Positions 25,601 through 36,254 are shown, numbered from the stretch's first letter. The stretch: 64,000 nt of DNA from Plecoglossus altivelis (GCA_036571765.1 BROE01000024.1:11491687-11555686), one strand, 5' to 3'. The notes: a model not told the origin generated them from the letters alone. Program-made: numbers and translations.

Positions 25601-28404
25601 CACCACAATTGACTTGGCTGTCGAACAGTGTCTTGTAATCTCAGCGGGAATAAAAGAACATCAGATTACCACACAAAGGGAACGCCACCGGTAAAACAGG
25701 GATTAGGAGATTATTATGGGATTTAATCTGATTAATACGGAGAGGAATGTAGGGTGGGCAACATTAGTTCATAATTATATTTCAGATGGGGAGATAATCA
25801 CGTGTTACTGGGTCACTTATTGTAGCCTGTTGTAGCGTTTGTTGATCCACATATAGCTCCATATGTCTTCTTGACCTTAAATCTGCCTTGCATAATATGT
25901 GACAATATGGAAAATACAGACCCGCGTGAATACTATAATAAAATACATTCATATAAGTACATGAGTATACTATAGTATGAAGGATATTATTAGATTAACA
26001 AATGTATGAATAATCTTTCTAATGTCACAGAGAAAAAAACCTCAAGATTCAGTCCCGCTCTGTGTTGAAAACGCAAATGATGACACAGCACGTCGCTGCT
26101 AGACGTGGCGATTAAGGATTAGTCGGACGAACGCAAAGCGGTTCGTACAAGGCCGCCGTTGTCATGACATCTAAGATGAATTCTTCCCCGAGGTTTTTTC
26201 CAAGTGGTGTTACACCCCAAACTGGCCCAAGCTGCGTTCCAGTTTTAAACAGGATCACAAGATAAACTAGCTCTGCATGCTGAACACCATTAATCCACAC
26301 TATATTCCGTGCTATGCATTTAATCCTGACATAACTTCAATCGTGTCCGTCTCCTTAGTAGTAATAATAACCAGCGTGTTATTGCTCCTGCATATCTTCC
26401 TTAGACAGTGTAGCTGATGGGTGTGTGGCCTGGAAACCTAGAACATGGCTGTGATGTCACAAGACTGACAACTATGAGTTACTGGGCAGGGTTTGATATT
26501 TGCAGCTTGGTCCATGCGATACACATTTCTCCTATTCCTGTTTATGACGCAGCGTGGATAATTCAATTCCCTGTTAGGGTCTCCTGCTGATAGGAGACAG
26601 CTCAATTCATAGCGCTTATGTATATTTTGTAATTCCCTTGTTTATCATCTTTCGCATACATCACATCTGCGGTGCGAATAGACATTCTGGTGGTTCTTGA
26701 TATGGTAAATTGGATATTTTATGGTTCGTGAAAAGAAGGATTTTTATCTTTCCTTTTTTTTCATGACCTCTGAGTCACTCCATAAACGCCTTTAAGACAT
26801 GTGAGGCTTTACTAGATCCGTGACAAAATAGAACAATATTCCGTTGATTCGAGCTACTGTTGTCTCCTCACTAGTTTGCGATTGTAGCTCCTGTAGTGTA
26901 TTTTTCGTGCCACAACATCATTTCTAACCTCCAGCCAACTCACGCTTCAGACAGACACAGAGAGTTTGGCTGTCTTCCTACAGCATGTTGCGATCTCAGC
27001 TGCGATCTCGACACCCATCGCCCTATCGTTCTTCATTCTTTCGATCTATACACTCTGCAGTGCGTCTGCACTCCAGTAGTTTACACAGCTTTACAATCAG
27101 CCCGGTGAAAAGGCAGGGCCATTAACTCTCCCTCTACAGTAAGTCACTCATCAAGAGAACGAGGGAAAATCACCAGAGGGGAAAACGATCAGAGATTGAA
27201 TGGAGACGTTACACATTCACATGCATGACCCCAGAGGACCGAATGTTTTACTTCCACTCCAAACTAGAAAAACCTTGGCTGCTTTTGATCATCTTATCTG
27301 TACAGTTTGGGTGTCCCCCTCCCCTCTTCCCTTCCCTCCTCTCCCCCTCCTCCCCCCTCACACGCACATGTCTCTGTCTCACCCCTAGGGAACAGCCTCC
27401 ACAAGGCTAATATGAGTATTAGTATGGGTTAAATGCTCCAGTCATTTGCGCGTTAATGCACATTGCATAATTAATGTTTTTTTTTTGTTAAGTGTCAGTT
27501 TCTGTCAGCCACTGAAAGCTGTGGTTATTTTGCGATGTGTTCAGAATATGCGGTTGGTTTTTTTGTGTGCCTTCGTTTTATTTTTTTAAATTTTTTTTAC
27601 TAGAAAGTGTTCTGAAGCCATTTGTTTCTGGTGAACAGAAACCCGAGTGTAGATGAGGTTCAGCCATGATTGCTGACAATATTTATATGCTAGAGCCATT
27701 CTGATGTCTGTATGATTATTTCCACTGCTGATTAACGCTCATTCCCTGATGATTCAAGGCATTTATGTGCATGATGGGATTAGATAGGACAGTGTAATGA
27801 CCCTGTTGTCTAAATGGCTTCAACACATTCTGAACCCTGATTGGACAATGGAGAAAGGTATGGCAGTGTTGTGAATTGGGGTAGCAACCTCATCTAGGTA
27901 CTCAAATTCCTGCCATGGGAGTAAAATACGTTGTGAACTTATAGTAGATGAGTCCGACTTCAGAGTGAACACACTATGCGTTGGCCATTGCTTTCAGGGG
28001 ACAGTATTAACAGTCAAAGTAGCAGAAGGCAATAGATATATAAATGTGTTGTTTTAAGTGTGTTTGGATAACTTAACTGTCTAGGTTTTATGTTTGTGTT
28101 AATATCAGCTGAGAATGAATGTATAGAAAATCAAAGTGTTTATAAGCACTTGTGTGTGTGTTGTTAGAGCAAGTTATTATTTGTTCATTCAAGTTTAGCA
28201 CTTCATTATATTATGTAGAAGGAAACAAAATTATGTTTAGCTGATGGCTAGTTTTTACATCTTTGTAAATAGTTTTTTTTTTTTACATTCTACATCATCA
28301 CAAGTGTAGTTACACTGCAATAAGACGCGTGAAAATTGTGGATCTCTGTTTAAAGATGAATCTTTGAGGGGGAGATCGTTTCTGAACGTACCTCCCGGAA
28401 TTGT
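22696..28404. other. Noncoding block
   Basis: No gene recognised. G-rich runs with quadruplex potential occur at 23561-23579, 23740-23800 and 23900-23937, and a POU-type cluster lies at 23946-23984. From about 24600 to 28400 the sequence is AT-rich and almost free of simple repeats, apart from a C-rich patch near 27318-27360. Confidence 0.45.
23946..23984. promoter_or_regulatory. POU/octamer motif cluster
   Basis: ATATGCAT, then TTTATGCAAATTATGCA (23967-23983), which contains the perfect octamer ATGCAAAT (23970-23977) overlapping a second TTATGCA. It sits in an AT-rich, non-repetitive island just after G-rich repeats. Candidate enhancer; conservation unknown. Confidence 0.3.
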
Positions 28405-28425
28405 GCTACTGTCCATGGTGCTGAA
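28405..28425 (-). promoter_or_regulatory. RE1/NRSE (REST binding site), canonical spacing
   Basis: On the minus strand the 21 bases begin TTCAGCACC, then AT, then GGACAGTAGC. Every fixed position of the consensus NNCAGCACCNNGGACAGNNNC is matched. It lies 2.2 kb past the bhlhe22 stop codon. Family knowledge: REST binds such elements to silence neuronal genes in non-neuronal cells and progenitors. That bhlhe22 is the target is inference from distance; binding is not shown by sequence alone. Confidence 0.8.
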
Positions 28426-30159
28426 TGGATTCAGCATGCCACTCAAAATGTTTCAAATCTAAATGTCAAATGTAAAAACAAACAAACAATACAATTAGTA
28501 ATTTAATAGCTGTTATCTGAAAGTATATATTTACTCAAAAAAATAGTACGTCATATTTAAATACATAAACCAATACGATTTGCCATAGTATGTAGATTCG
28601 GACAATTAGAGTAATAGTATTTCAAGCCTAACCGTGGACCATATTAACCTGCTCCATGGGCCTATTCATCTAAAAAACTTTCTGATTTTATTTAAATTTC
28701 TTGTTTATTGTACTTTCAGGAAAGGTTGCACTCCATTGAATGATCTTACACCTTTTCTAAAATGTGTCAAACTGAGGAGTCAATAACATCGTTCTCTTTC
28801 TACTTAAAATGAACACTTTAATTCCAAATCTTCCACTTGGGTCAGCTGTTCTGAATAAAAATGGAATTATGAGGACTACAAGCAGTTATCCTTTCTCATC
28901 CACCATTTTATAGCTGCACTTTAGCCCTGTCCGAATCTGAGACCCATGACAGACAGCACATCAGAACAATAGGCAAACCGACGGCAGGGTAGCTGATCAC
29001 TGATAGGCTATGTTGTGATTAAAGACACCCAATTATGGCAATGAACAGTGTCGTAATTACGTTCCTTAATCACATTCTGGAGGTCTAATTGCCTTAACGA
29101 TGTGTTTCATTAAGTGAGCCTAGGTATTACAGTCGACAGTTTTCATACACAGTTGTTTTCGAATTAACATATTATTAGACGTCGTCATGGAAATTGTTTT
29201 AATAATCATAATTAAGGTCGCCAGAGCTTTGTCACGTAATACTAAGAGACGTTTTTTGATAGCCGCAGGGCAATGTTGCCCACCACGCCTGGCCTTCGCT
29301 CCCAAGGCTACGTGTGTTTTTACAGGACATAATCCAGAAGAGTTCAGACTTTTGATGAAGCAGAAATACTCCTGTGCCTCAGCATATTTGTGACAAGAAG
29401 AGGTTTTAATGATCATCACGCCTGCCCTTTAGTGACCATATTCATGTTCTCAAACGTGAAAAAGAACACGTTCTCTGTCAACACTAAAGAGAGGTGATGA
29501 AATGTTAATAGTTAATTTTCAGATTGCAAATGTAATGTTAAAATCCAAGTAGACGGGGGTTTTTTGTCTGTCAAAAAGTCCAATATGGGATTGATTGTGT
29601 TTTTCTTTGTTGTGTATCATCAGAAGATCAGACATCAAAATAAGTGTTGTTCAAAATATTTTAATAAAGCTTTTCAACACATAAACACATACAAATGGCC
29701 CTCTTGACCATTTATGGACTAACGTATCTACAATAATCTTCATCTTGACCTGACAACGCGCCTGATCACTCAAGACCTCAACCTCATGGTTAGCACAAAA
29801 TGGAAGAAACGCAAATTACACAGCAACGTCGTTGATGCGGAATACAATTTACCATGCAAACGAAATAAAACAATCAATAAATTAATAAAGACCAATTGAA
29901 AACGACATGGACATAAATACAAGCTTTAAAAGATTAACCTGAACGTTAGGCTTTGTTACAGTGTCGATTAAAAAGGTCAGCAGGTTTCTTATGCTAGATA
30001 AACGAGTGATTAAACCATCTTGATTCGAATTAAATTGTTTCATACTTGCTTTTCCCTTATGACATTCCTCTTGAGTGCTCAGTAAAAAAAGTACACGAAA
30101 TATAGCGTGATAGCTAAGTGAACAGCAAACGTCTCTTTTCGATTGAACAAGTAAAATAA
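28426..30159. other. Noncoding flank downstream of bhlhe22
   Basis: AT-rich, repeat-poor sequence. A minus-strand AATAAA at 28704-28709 could end a long bhlhe22 3' UTR. No other gene seen. Confidence 0.4.
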
Positions 30160-30594
30160 AAGCAGCGATATTCTGGTTTATTAGATCAACTAATGTTCCA
30201 GCAAGTTGTCCCTCTATTCAAGTGAAATGGTCACAAGTTGTCAGGTCATACAAGTATTCACAGGGTCCACATCTGCGCAAGTGATAAACAACTTCAAACT
30301 GCAACTCATGCAGCCACTTATATACTTCTGTTTGGTTTTCTCTGTCATTCACACCAGCACTTAAAGTATGCTTCGTATACACAATCAAGTATTGTCTGAA
30401 CAAAAAGCGCTTTTTGAATGCATTTGTAAATGTTATAAAAGTATTCATCGGCATTACTTCTCGGTCTCGTTTTCTACTGACTGTAATACAGTAGCCTAAA
30501 ATCTCCTCTCCGAAGTCGAAGTGTTTTAGAAAGTAGTGTAGTCTTCGCATGTGCTTCTCTGAGTCTCTCTTAATCGGTCACTCTTGTGATGCAG
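30160..30594 (-). other. Probable bhlhe22 3' UTR (short form)
   Basis: From the TAA stop to just past the first minus-strand AATAAA (30177-30182), about 415-435 bases. A GT-rich stretch (GTTTGCTGTTC on the minus strand) follows, as expected downstream of a cleavage site. A 110-codon open frame lies inside (30218-30550), but it resembles nothing known and is probably fortuitous. A longer 3' UTR is possible; another minus-strand AATAAA lies at 28704-28709. Confidence 0.4.
30177..30182 (-). terminator. Candidate polyadenylation signal AATAAA for bhlhe22
   Basis: First minus-strand AATAAA after the bhlhe22 stop, 413 bases downstream, followed by GT-rich sequence. Confidence 0.4.
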
Positions 30595-31404
30595 TTAAGG
30601 CTTGTCAGTACATTGTTTACACAGACTAGAGGTGACATTGTTGAAAAGAGCACATTTATCGGGACAGGAGGATGATGGCACTCCGGTGGGAAATACCGGT
30701 GGGTACCCAGGCGGCTGCTCGTACGCACTTAAACTGGGAGCTGCAAGAGCCGTGGTGGCGGGTATGGAAGCCGCGGAGATGGCTTGGCCTTGGTTGAGAT
30801 AAGCCACTAGCCTCCGCATCTCTTCCAGCGCCTGTGCCTGCATGAGGATGTAGTTTTTGGCGAGCAGCAAAGTGGCGATTTTGGAGAGTTTTCGCACGGA
30901 GGGGCTGTGCGCGTACGGTATGACGCCGCGAAGCTCGTCCAGCGCATCGTTCAGGTCGTGCATCCGCCGTCTTTCGCGCGCGTTGATGTTTAGCCTGAGC
31001 GTTTTCTGCTCTTTGTTTTTCTTACCTCCCTCGGGTTTACCCGCTGCCACCGTTCTCCCATCAGCAAGGAGGACCATCTCACACCTGCCGTCACTGTCAT
31101 CATCAGGACTCTGCTCCCCGCCACTGCTCTCGGCCGCCGAGGTTCTGTTGCCACTCTCCCCGTACTTGACACACAAAGATCCGGTCGGCAAACCCAGCGT
31201 TCCCCCTCGACCCCCTGCCAGTCCTCCGGGCTGAATTGGGTCCGAGTCGGTCTGGTCGAAACAGCTTATTGGAGACTGGCGGTCTCTGACAGGCAGGTCC
31301 AGTCCGGCTGTCGATCTGAAAGGGTCCATCTTTTTGTTGGACACGGCGCTGAGAGTTTTGTGGAAAATATCCCCTGGACCGTTCAAGTTCATTCTCCTGT
31401 CCAT
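30595..31404 (-). CDS. bhlhe22: Bhlhe22 (Bhlhb5), neuronal bHLH transcriptional repressor, single exon, complete
   Basis: A 269-residue intronless reading frame ending in TAA. Seen: residues about 138-192 form an Olig-type bHLH domain, with basic region NARERRRMHDLN (141-152, E-box-contacting Glu144), helix 1, a loop containing PYAHSPSV, and helix 2 KLSKIATLLLAKNYILMQAQ. Before it lies the conserved acidic stretch KYGESGNR...AESSGGEQSPDDDSDGRCEM (80-110); the C terminus is CPDKCALFNNVTSSLCKQCTDKP. The C-terminal CALFN/SLCKQC block and the ESSGGEQSPDDDSDGRCE stretch favour Bhlhe22 over Bhlhe23 or Olig proteins. The start is supported because MDRRMNLNGPGDIFHKTLS aligns with the mammalian N terminus (MERGMHL...LFLHKSLS). 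Human BHLHE22 is about 381 aa; the difference is Gly/Ala/Ser tracts absent here. Family knowledge: a nuclear E-box-binding repressor, acting with Prdm8, in dorsal spinal cord, cortical and retinal amacrine/bipolar neurons. Confidence 0.97.
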   Translation of the reverse strand: MDRRMNLNGPGDIFHKTLSAVSNKKMDPFRSTAGLDLPVRDRQSPISCFDQTDSDPIQPGGLAGGRGGTLGLPTGSLCVKYGESGNRTSAAESSGGEQSPDDDSDGRCEMVLLADGRTVAAGKPEGGKKNKEQKTLRLNINARERRRMHDLNDALDELRGVIPYAHSPSVRKLSKIATLLLAKNYILMQAQALEEMRRLVAYLNQGQAISAASIPATTALAAPSLSAYEQPPGYPPVFPTGVPSSSCPDKCALFNNVTSSLCKQCTDKP

Positions 31405-31660
31405 AGCCTTCCAGATTCCACTTGATTGTAGGCTATATATGTGGTGTTTCTGCCGAAGCTTCTTGTAAGTTTGTTGCCCTTTGCGCTGTCAGTTGTTGGA
31501 GTTGGTCTTGATAGCTTGCTTGACTTGTCAACTGAGGTGTGGATATTCGGCGACTCCTTCTCAAAAGTGCTGCCCTGCTCTGCGCTCGCGCTGCTTATCT
31601 CGCTCTGATTCACCTTCAACAGATCTCTACACCGATCAGCGTCACGCGCAGGGCGCAGGA
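31405..31660 (-). other. Probable bhlhe22 5' UTR
   Basis: Non-repetitive sequence between the candidate promoter and the conserved start codon. No splice junction is needed, because the gene is single-exon in other vertebrates. The upstream boundary is inferred. Confidence 0.35.
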
Positions 31661-31750
31661 GTCTTTTACATCATTATCTCGAGGCGGGTTATTAAAGAGG
31701 ATTCGCCTATTGGGACAGAGGGCTATCTCCCCCCTCTCTTTACCCAATCA
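31660..31750 (-). promoter_or_regulatory. Candidate bhlhe22 core promoter
   Basis: About 260-340 bp upstream of the bhlhe22 start codon there is a minus-strand CCAAT (31709-31713), an inverted CCAAT (31744-31748) and a TATA-like TTTAATAA (31689-31696). These could place a transcription start near 31660 and give a 5' UTR of about 255 bases. This rests only on motifs and distance; the weak TATA-like element makes the exact start uncertain. Confidence 0.35.
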
Positions 31751-32837
31751 CGTTAACGTTTTAATTAATGGGATTTAAACGGCGACAAACAATCCCTCGT
31801 GTTATTTCGCTCTCTCTATCCCTCTCTGTCGATATTACCACACGCACTATGATCCGAGAGAGTACTTATAAGGTCTATTATCAGAGTAAACTAATACACG
31901 CGTTAAGATGCTGTTTACAGAGCACCCCACGCGCTATTAGAAAGCTGTCTCTAACCCGGCTTCTAAAGATAGTCTGACCTTTGTTGTATAAAATACAAAA
32001 ATAAACCGAAAAGGAAACTTTAAATCCCAGTAAGATTCAAATAGATATACAATAGCTTTTATTAACTGCAGAAAAACAATCTCGTTTGTTCTTGCTATTA
32101 ATCTGCTGTCCGTAAAGTACACCACTCAACTCCATCAGAAGCAAACCAATATTTTTTTAATTATATTTGTGACTTGATTCCACGTGTTGACAACCGAGAG
32201 TTGACAACGACAGCACTGTATTAACCTACAGAAAGAGGCTAAATTAAGTCCCTGAATTGATCAAAGTTGTCATTTATTAAAATGTTTGGCGGCGCTTAAC
32301 AGTAAGGTTACATTAGCTAACATGTACTTATAGAACAATACTCGAAGGAAAACTTTGTACACAGGAATTACTGTGTAAATCCGTGGCATTACGAATCAGC
32401 AACATAGATTAATACAGAGGAAAACGGCACGCTCTGGGGACAGGGTTCAGTAAGAGCAGAAAATGAGCAGTTCAAAGTTACATAACCAACACAAGATCAA
32501 CGTTAACATCCACTTAGGCCTACCCCTAGAAACACAAACTTCCCACGTACCACAATACTGTTTGCCGTACCGCTAAACTGTATATAAATGTACCAAAGTA
32601 TAGTACTAAGTTGTCACGATACGTAATATTGTGTGCAAGATAGGTAATGTAATCTTATTTTAAGATTGTGTTGTCAAATTATGTAGGTTAGTAAATCTCT
32701 TGTCTTTAAATTTGACACGATGCTTCCAGTGTCGATCCCACTCCATACCAATACCAACGCAAAGTCACTGGGAAAATTGCATAGGTAAATTGCATTCCGA
32801 CAAACGTCTCATATCGGAAATGACTTGTGGATGTACC

Positions 32838-32849
32838 GCCATCTACTGG
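32838..32849 (-). promoter_or_regulatory. CTCF core motif
   Basis: Minus strand CCAGTAGATGGC matches all 12 positions of the CTCF core CCASYAGRKGGC. It lies 1.4 kb upstream of the bhlhe22 start, between bhlhe22 and mir-124. Confidence 0.4.
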
Positions 32850-33975
32850 TTAAACGTATTTTTCACACTCATTTCTATAGAACTACAAGCGGAATGGAGG
32901 GACTGTGTATGTCTGTAGACTGACTCAAAAACACAGAGATATTTAGCTTTTCCAGAAGAACTTAAGTCTTTCTTACATTTTCATCGCATCAGACAGTAAA
33001 CCAACACTGCACTGAAGAGAGAACATCTTTCTAAATTGATCTGAAACTGATCCTGGAGTAGAAGTATTGTCCTACTCAGAGAGCCACCAGACAGGCTGAA
33101 CTTAGGTCACAAATGTGAAACCCTGCTAGCTGATACTAATACATACAGACAGACCACATGTATCACACCGAGGCTGGTCAAACAGTGCAGTGAAAGTCAC
33201 CTATACTTCCACTTCAACCAAAAAAAAACACACAGTCGGACCGTGCTCCTATATTGTACACTGCCCTTCCACTCTCGTCCCGCAACTGTTTTGTCCCGCA
33301 GTGTCTAAGCGGGGCTGTCCCCCTCCGCCATGTTACAACGTTGCGGAGTTATGGCGTGGAGAGAAGAGGACTCGCTGTGTCCTGAGACTGCAGTGAAGCA
33401 CCTTCATGGCCAATCAAGTCGGGGGGCTAATGAGACAAGATGGGACCTGGGCGATGGAACAGCCGTCACACTCTCAGCCTGACTGAGTCCTCGGCGCAAA
33501 GTCAGCGTTTTGTCTAATGGAGCCTTGGTTCAGCATCATGCTGGGGTATTAGGGAGCGAGGGGGTGAGGGGGTGGGTGGAAGGGGGAGTAATTGTACCCT
33601 CACTCATAATGGTGTTTGTCGCGTTCGTATTTCATTTGCTCTATGTGCTGCGTTTGGTTTATGGAGAAAAGAAAGGTTTTCATTTGTCGGGCCCCTCCTA
33701 ATTCATTTAATGGAAGTTCTAAAAAGACGCACCAGCACTCCATACCTGCGTTCCGAGAGACAATATGAGGGTGGAACAGCTTAGCCTAAGTGTAAGGACG
33801 CACCTTAACAACACCTGTTGCTGTTGTCTCTTGTTTACAAAGCACATGTCACATGCTCCATAGAACATACTTATCATAGTGGACATGCTATTTTTCTGTC
33901 TGGAATTCGAATTAAGTCAATCGTTTAACCATGATAGATTTCTTTATCTGTTTGAAATGCCGTTGCTGATTCCTA

Positions 33976-33987
33976 CCACAAGATGGC
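33976..33987 (+). promoter_or_regulatory. CTCF-like motif
   Basis: CCACAAGATGGC matches 11 of 12 positions of CCASYAGRKGGC and is followed by AG as in the extended motif. It points away from the site at 32838-32849, so the two are divergent and 1.1 kb apart. A third, weaker match (10 of 12, CCGCTAGGTGTC) lies at 35223-35234. Confidence 0.3.
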
Positions 33988-35775
33988 AGACAAAACCTGG
34001 GTGTTTAACAACTCTGCATGCAAGAGAGCGATCAACTTCATTTTACTGTTCCGAGGCAGTAACTAAATATGTGAACCTCTTTCAGGCTTCGCAGTAGCTG
34101 CATCAGCGGGGTAGTTTGGTTTGACAACATTATCACACGTAATAATTATCACATTAAACAGGCCATAACATCAGAAGCTGAGCAGCTGGTCTGAAGCCAC
34201 ACATCCCGATGAACCAAGATGTTCATCATAAACACAGTCACAGAGTAGCACAGTCACTTAAATCATTATATTTTCCGTCTAATTTGGTGAAGCTAGAAGT
34301 TTGATCACCTCAATAACCTTGTGTTTACAATTGAGAATTTTAATATAAGAGTGTATTCCTTGCGGGATCTCAGTACTGATTGTGTTGTTACCTAACTGAC
34401 TTCAGTTCCCTTTTTGTCTGCTCGATAGATACTGAGTATCATGTCAACCAATCCTAGCGTCTGGTTAATGCTAAGTGGACATTTATTCACTGAAGAGGTG
34501 ACTCCTTCATCCCAGTTGCTGTGTGTATTCCTGTCAGCGAGTGTAAAGTAGCATGTGAGTGTAGCTATTATGTTTACAGTGGACTTACCTGATACAGTCA
34601 CCATGCTGTGGAAAGGTCTCATTTTTTAGGTTATCTATTTTGTAGGTTGTGTGTGTGTGTTATGGGGATAATACATTATGTTGACAATTGTGCCATACAT
34701 GCTGCAGGTGGAGTGGAGACAAGGGCTAAGCTTGTAGATCATTCATATTGAACTGCTCTAAGGCTTCACATTAGGCCTGTTGACAAGTAGAGGAACCGAG
34801 AAACGAAAGTGTCGACCTCTAATGTCATACGTAATAACGTTTTATATGATCTCTTTGTGACGTTGGTTTACTCAGTCATCTTATGCTCTGAATAGGGAAT
34901 ATGTGACAAGACTAAATATCCTCTTCTCATCCATCTGAAAATCGCATTCAATCCACCATTCCTTTCTGAATTTGAAGTCATGACATTCACAGGGTCATGT
35001 GATTTACGTAAAAAGAAACAAGCATAATTCATCGACGTTCATATCGGTCAGTGAGGCCGTAGCAAACTTGATCACACAGCTTTGCGGATGCAACCGTTAT
35101 TCTAGAACCTTGTCGCTACTCTTCTACACAAAGTAGTTTGCGTTGTACGTTAAATGACACGGAACGTTCGTCGGTAGTCAACGTTCGATTTGGAGCGTGG
35201 CGTGGTTACATAATGAAAAGGACCGCTAGGTGTCAGACAACACACAAGAATGTGGAAAATCCACATAGCTCTGCGCAGAAGCCGCCATAGCATGCCTTTG
35301 CAATTCAGAAGAATTCACATTTCTTCAACTTGATTGAATACTGACTATTAGGCAAAAGCTATAGCTTAAGATAATCTATTACATTTTTATAGTTAAAGGA
35401 GGAACGGTATTGGCTTTTTGGCGTTGCAGAGTGAAATTCTTTTCAGCGAGGGATGAAATGTTACTTGTTAGCGTTCGACTAATGAACTTGTCCATGTAAA
35501 AAATGCCAATTACCTATCAGATTTTATTGAAAGAAACCTAACGTTAAAAACATATATATTTATATGCAGATATATACATGTTTCCGTGGGTTTCCTGTGC
35601 GTGTTTGCTTGTGTCTGTCTGTGTAAAATTGCGCTTTTACTATAGGAATGTAGGCTATATGAATATAAAGTTTAAAGAATATATTTCACCGTAAACAACT
35701 GTTTCTGATTACGACATTTATGATGTTTTCTTTCGTGCGCGTTCCTGAAACAAAGGTATCGTCGAAGGCTTGCAT

Positions 35776-35802
35776 TTCAGCACCAGTGGGGGTGGACAGC
35801 GC
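35776..35802 (+). promoter_or_regulatory. Split (expanded-spacer) RE1/NRSE near mir-124
   Basis: Two perfect RE1 half-sites in the correct order and orientation: TTCAGCACC (35776-35784) and GGACAGCGC (35794-35802). They are separated by 9 bases (AGTGGGGGT) instead of 2. This makes the half-site separation 7 longer than canonical, within the expanded class of functional REST sites described for mammals (about 16-19 bases centre to centre). It lies 270 bp downstream of the mir-124 hairpin in the sense of transcription. miR-124 genes are known REST targets. Confidence 0.65.
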
Positions 35803-35965
35803 TCCTCGGGCGCGCAGCTACATTCAGTGTGTCTACAGACGAACCAGAGGTCATTTGTGAACTCTTGACAATTAACGGTCTCGAAACCGTTTCACCGTGT
35901 TCCTCTACATTTCAAAGAACAGCACACAGAACACAGACAACGAGCTAGAGATGTGCAAATTATTT

Positions 35966-35971
35966 TTTATT
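35966..35971 (-). terminator. AATAAA on the minus strand just past mir-124
   Basis: A polyadenylation hexamer about 100 bases downstream of the mir-124 hairpin in its transcribed direction. A second lies at 35523-35528. Either could end a short primary transcript before bhlhe22. The local sequence is T-rich on the plus strand, so the match may be chance. Confidence 0.2.
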
Positions 35972-36083
35972 CTGAAAAACATGTACATGACACAAAAACT
36001 AGACGTGTGTAAACCAAACCTCCGAACAGTCCCTTTGTTTCTTCTTGGTTCGTGCGTAACGGAAGGTAAAAGGCTCCGCTCTT

Positions 36084-36103
36084 GGCATTCACCGCGTGCC
36101 TTA
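36084..36103 (-). ncRNA. mature miR-124-3p
   Basis: Twenty bases identical to the vertebrate miR-124-3p guide strand, with the seed AAGGCAC at its positions 2-8. It forms the 3' arm of the hairpin at 36072-36154. Confidence 0.97.
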
Positions 36104-36118
36104 ATTGTAAGACATTAA

Positions 36119-36140
36119 ATCAAGGTCCGCTGTGAACACG
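36119..36140 (-). ncRNA. mature miR-124-5p (passenger strand)
   Basis: Twenty-two bases identical to the vertebrate miR-124-5p strand, forming the 5' arm of the same hairpin and pairing with the guide with the expected small internal mismatches. Confidence 0.95.
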
Positions 36141-36189
36141 GAGAGACAGAAACCCCGATAACTTGCACCTGGACTTTGAGTTGTCATTG

Positions 36190-36208
36190 TGAGTGTGTGT
36201 GTGTGTGT

Positions 36209-36254
<46 letters not shown>

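Larger units (their letters stand above)
31751..35775. other. Intergenic interval between bhlhe22 and mir-124
   Basis: Repeat-poor AT-rich sequence with CTCF-like motifs at 32838-32849, 33976-33987 and 35223-35234. No coding exon recognised. Confidence 0.5.
36072..36154 (-). ncRNA. mir124: microRNA-124 precursor hairpin (mir-124-2 type)
   Basis: Read on the minus strand, 36084-36103 is exactly mature miR-124-3p (5' end TAAGGCACGCGG, seed AAGGCAC), and 36119-36140 is exactly miR-124-5p (5' end CGTGTTCACAGCGG). The loop between them reads TTTAATGTCTTACAAT, one base from the mammalian mir-124-2 loop as I recall it. Outside the mature arms, minus-strand GGTTTC (36149-36154) pairs with GGAGCC (36072-36077) through Watson-Crick and G:U pairs, extending the lower stem. 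Family knowledge: miR-124 is the abundant neuron-specific microRNA that represses non-neuronal transcripts, and its genes are classic REST targets. It lies 4.7 kb upstream of bhlhe22 on the same strand, the arrangement of MIR124-2 and BHLHE22 in human. A GT/GA repeat starts about 35 bp upstream. No functional protein overlaps it. Confidence 0.98.

Noticed and set aside
30218..30550. 110-codon minus-strand frame just after bhlhe22
   Set aside because: Lies in the probable 3' UTR and resembles no known protein.
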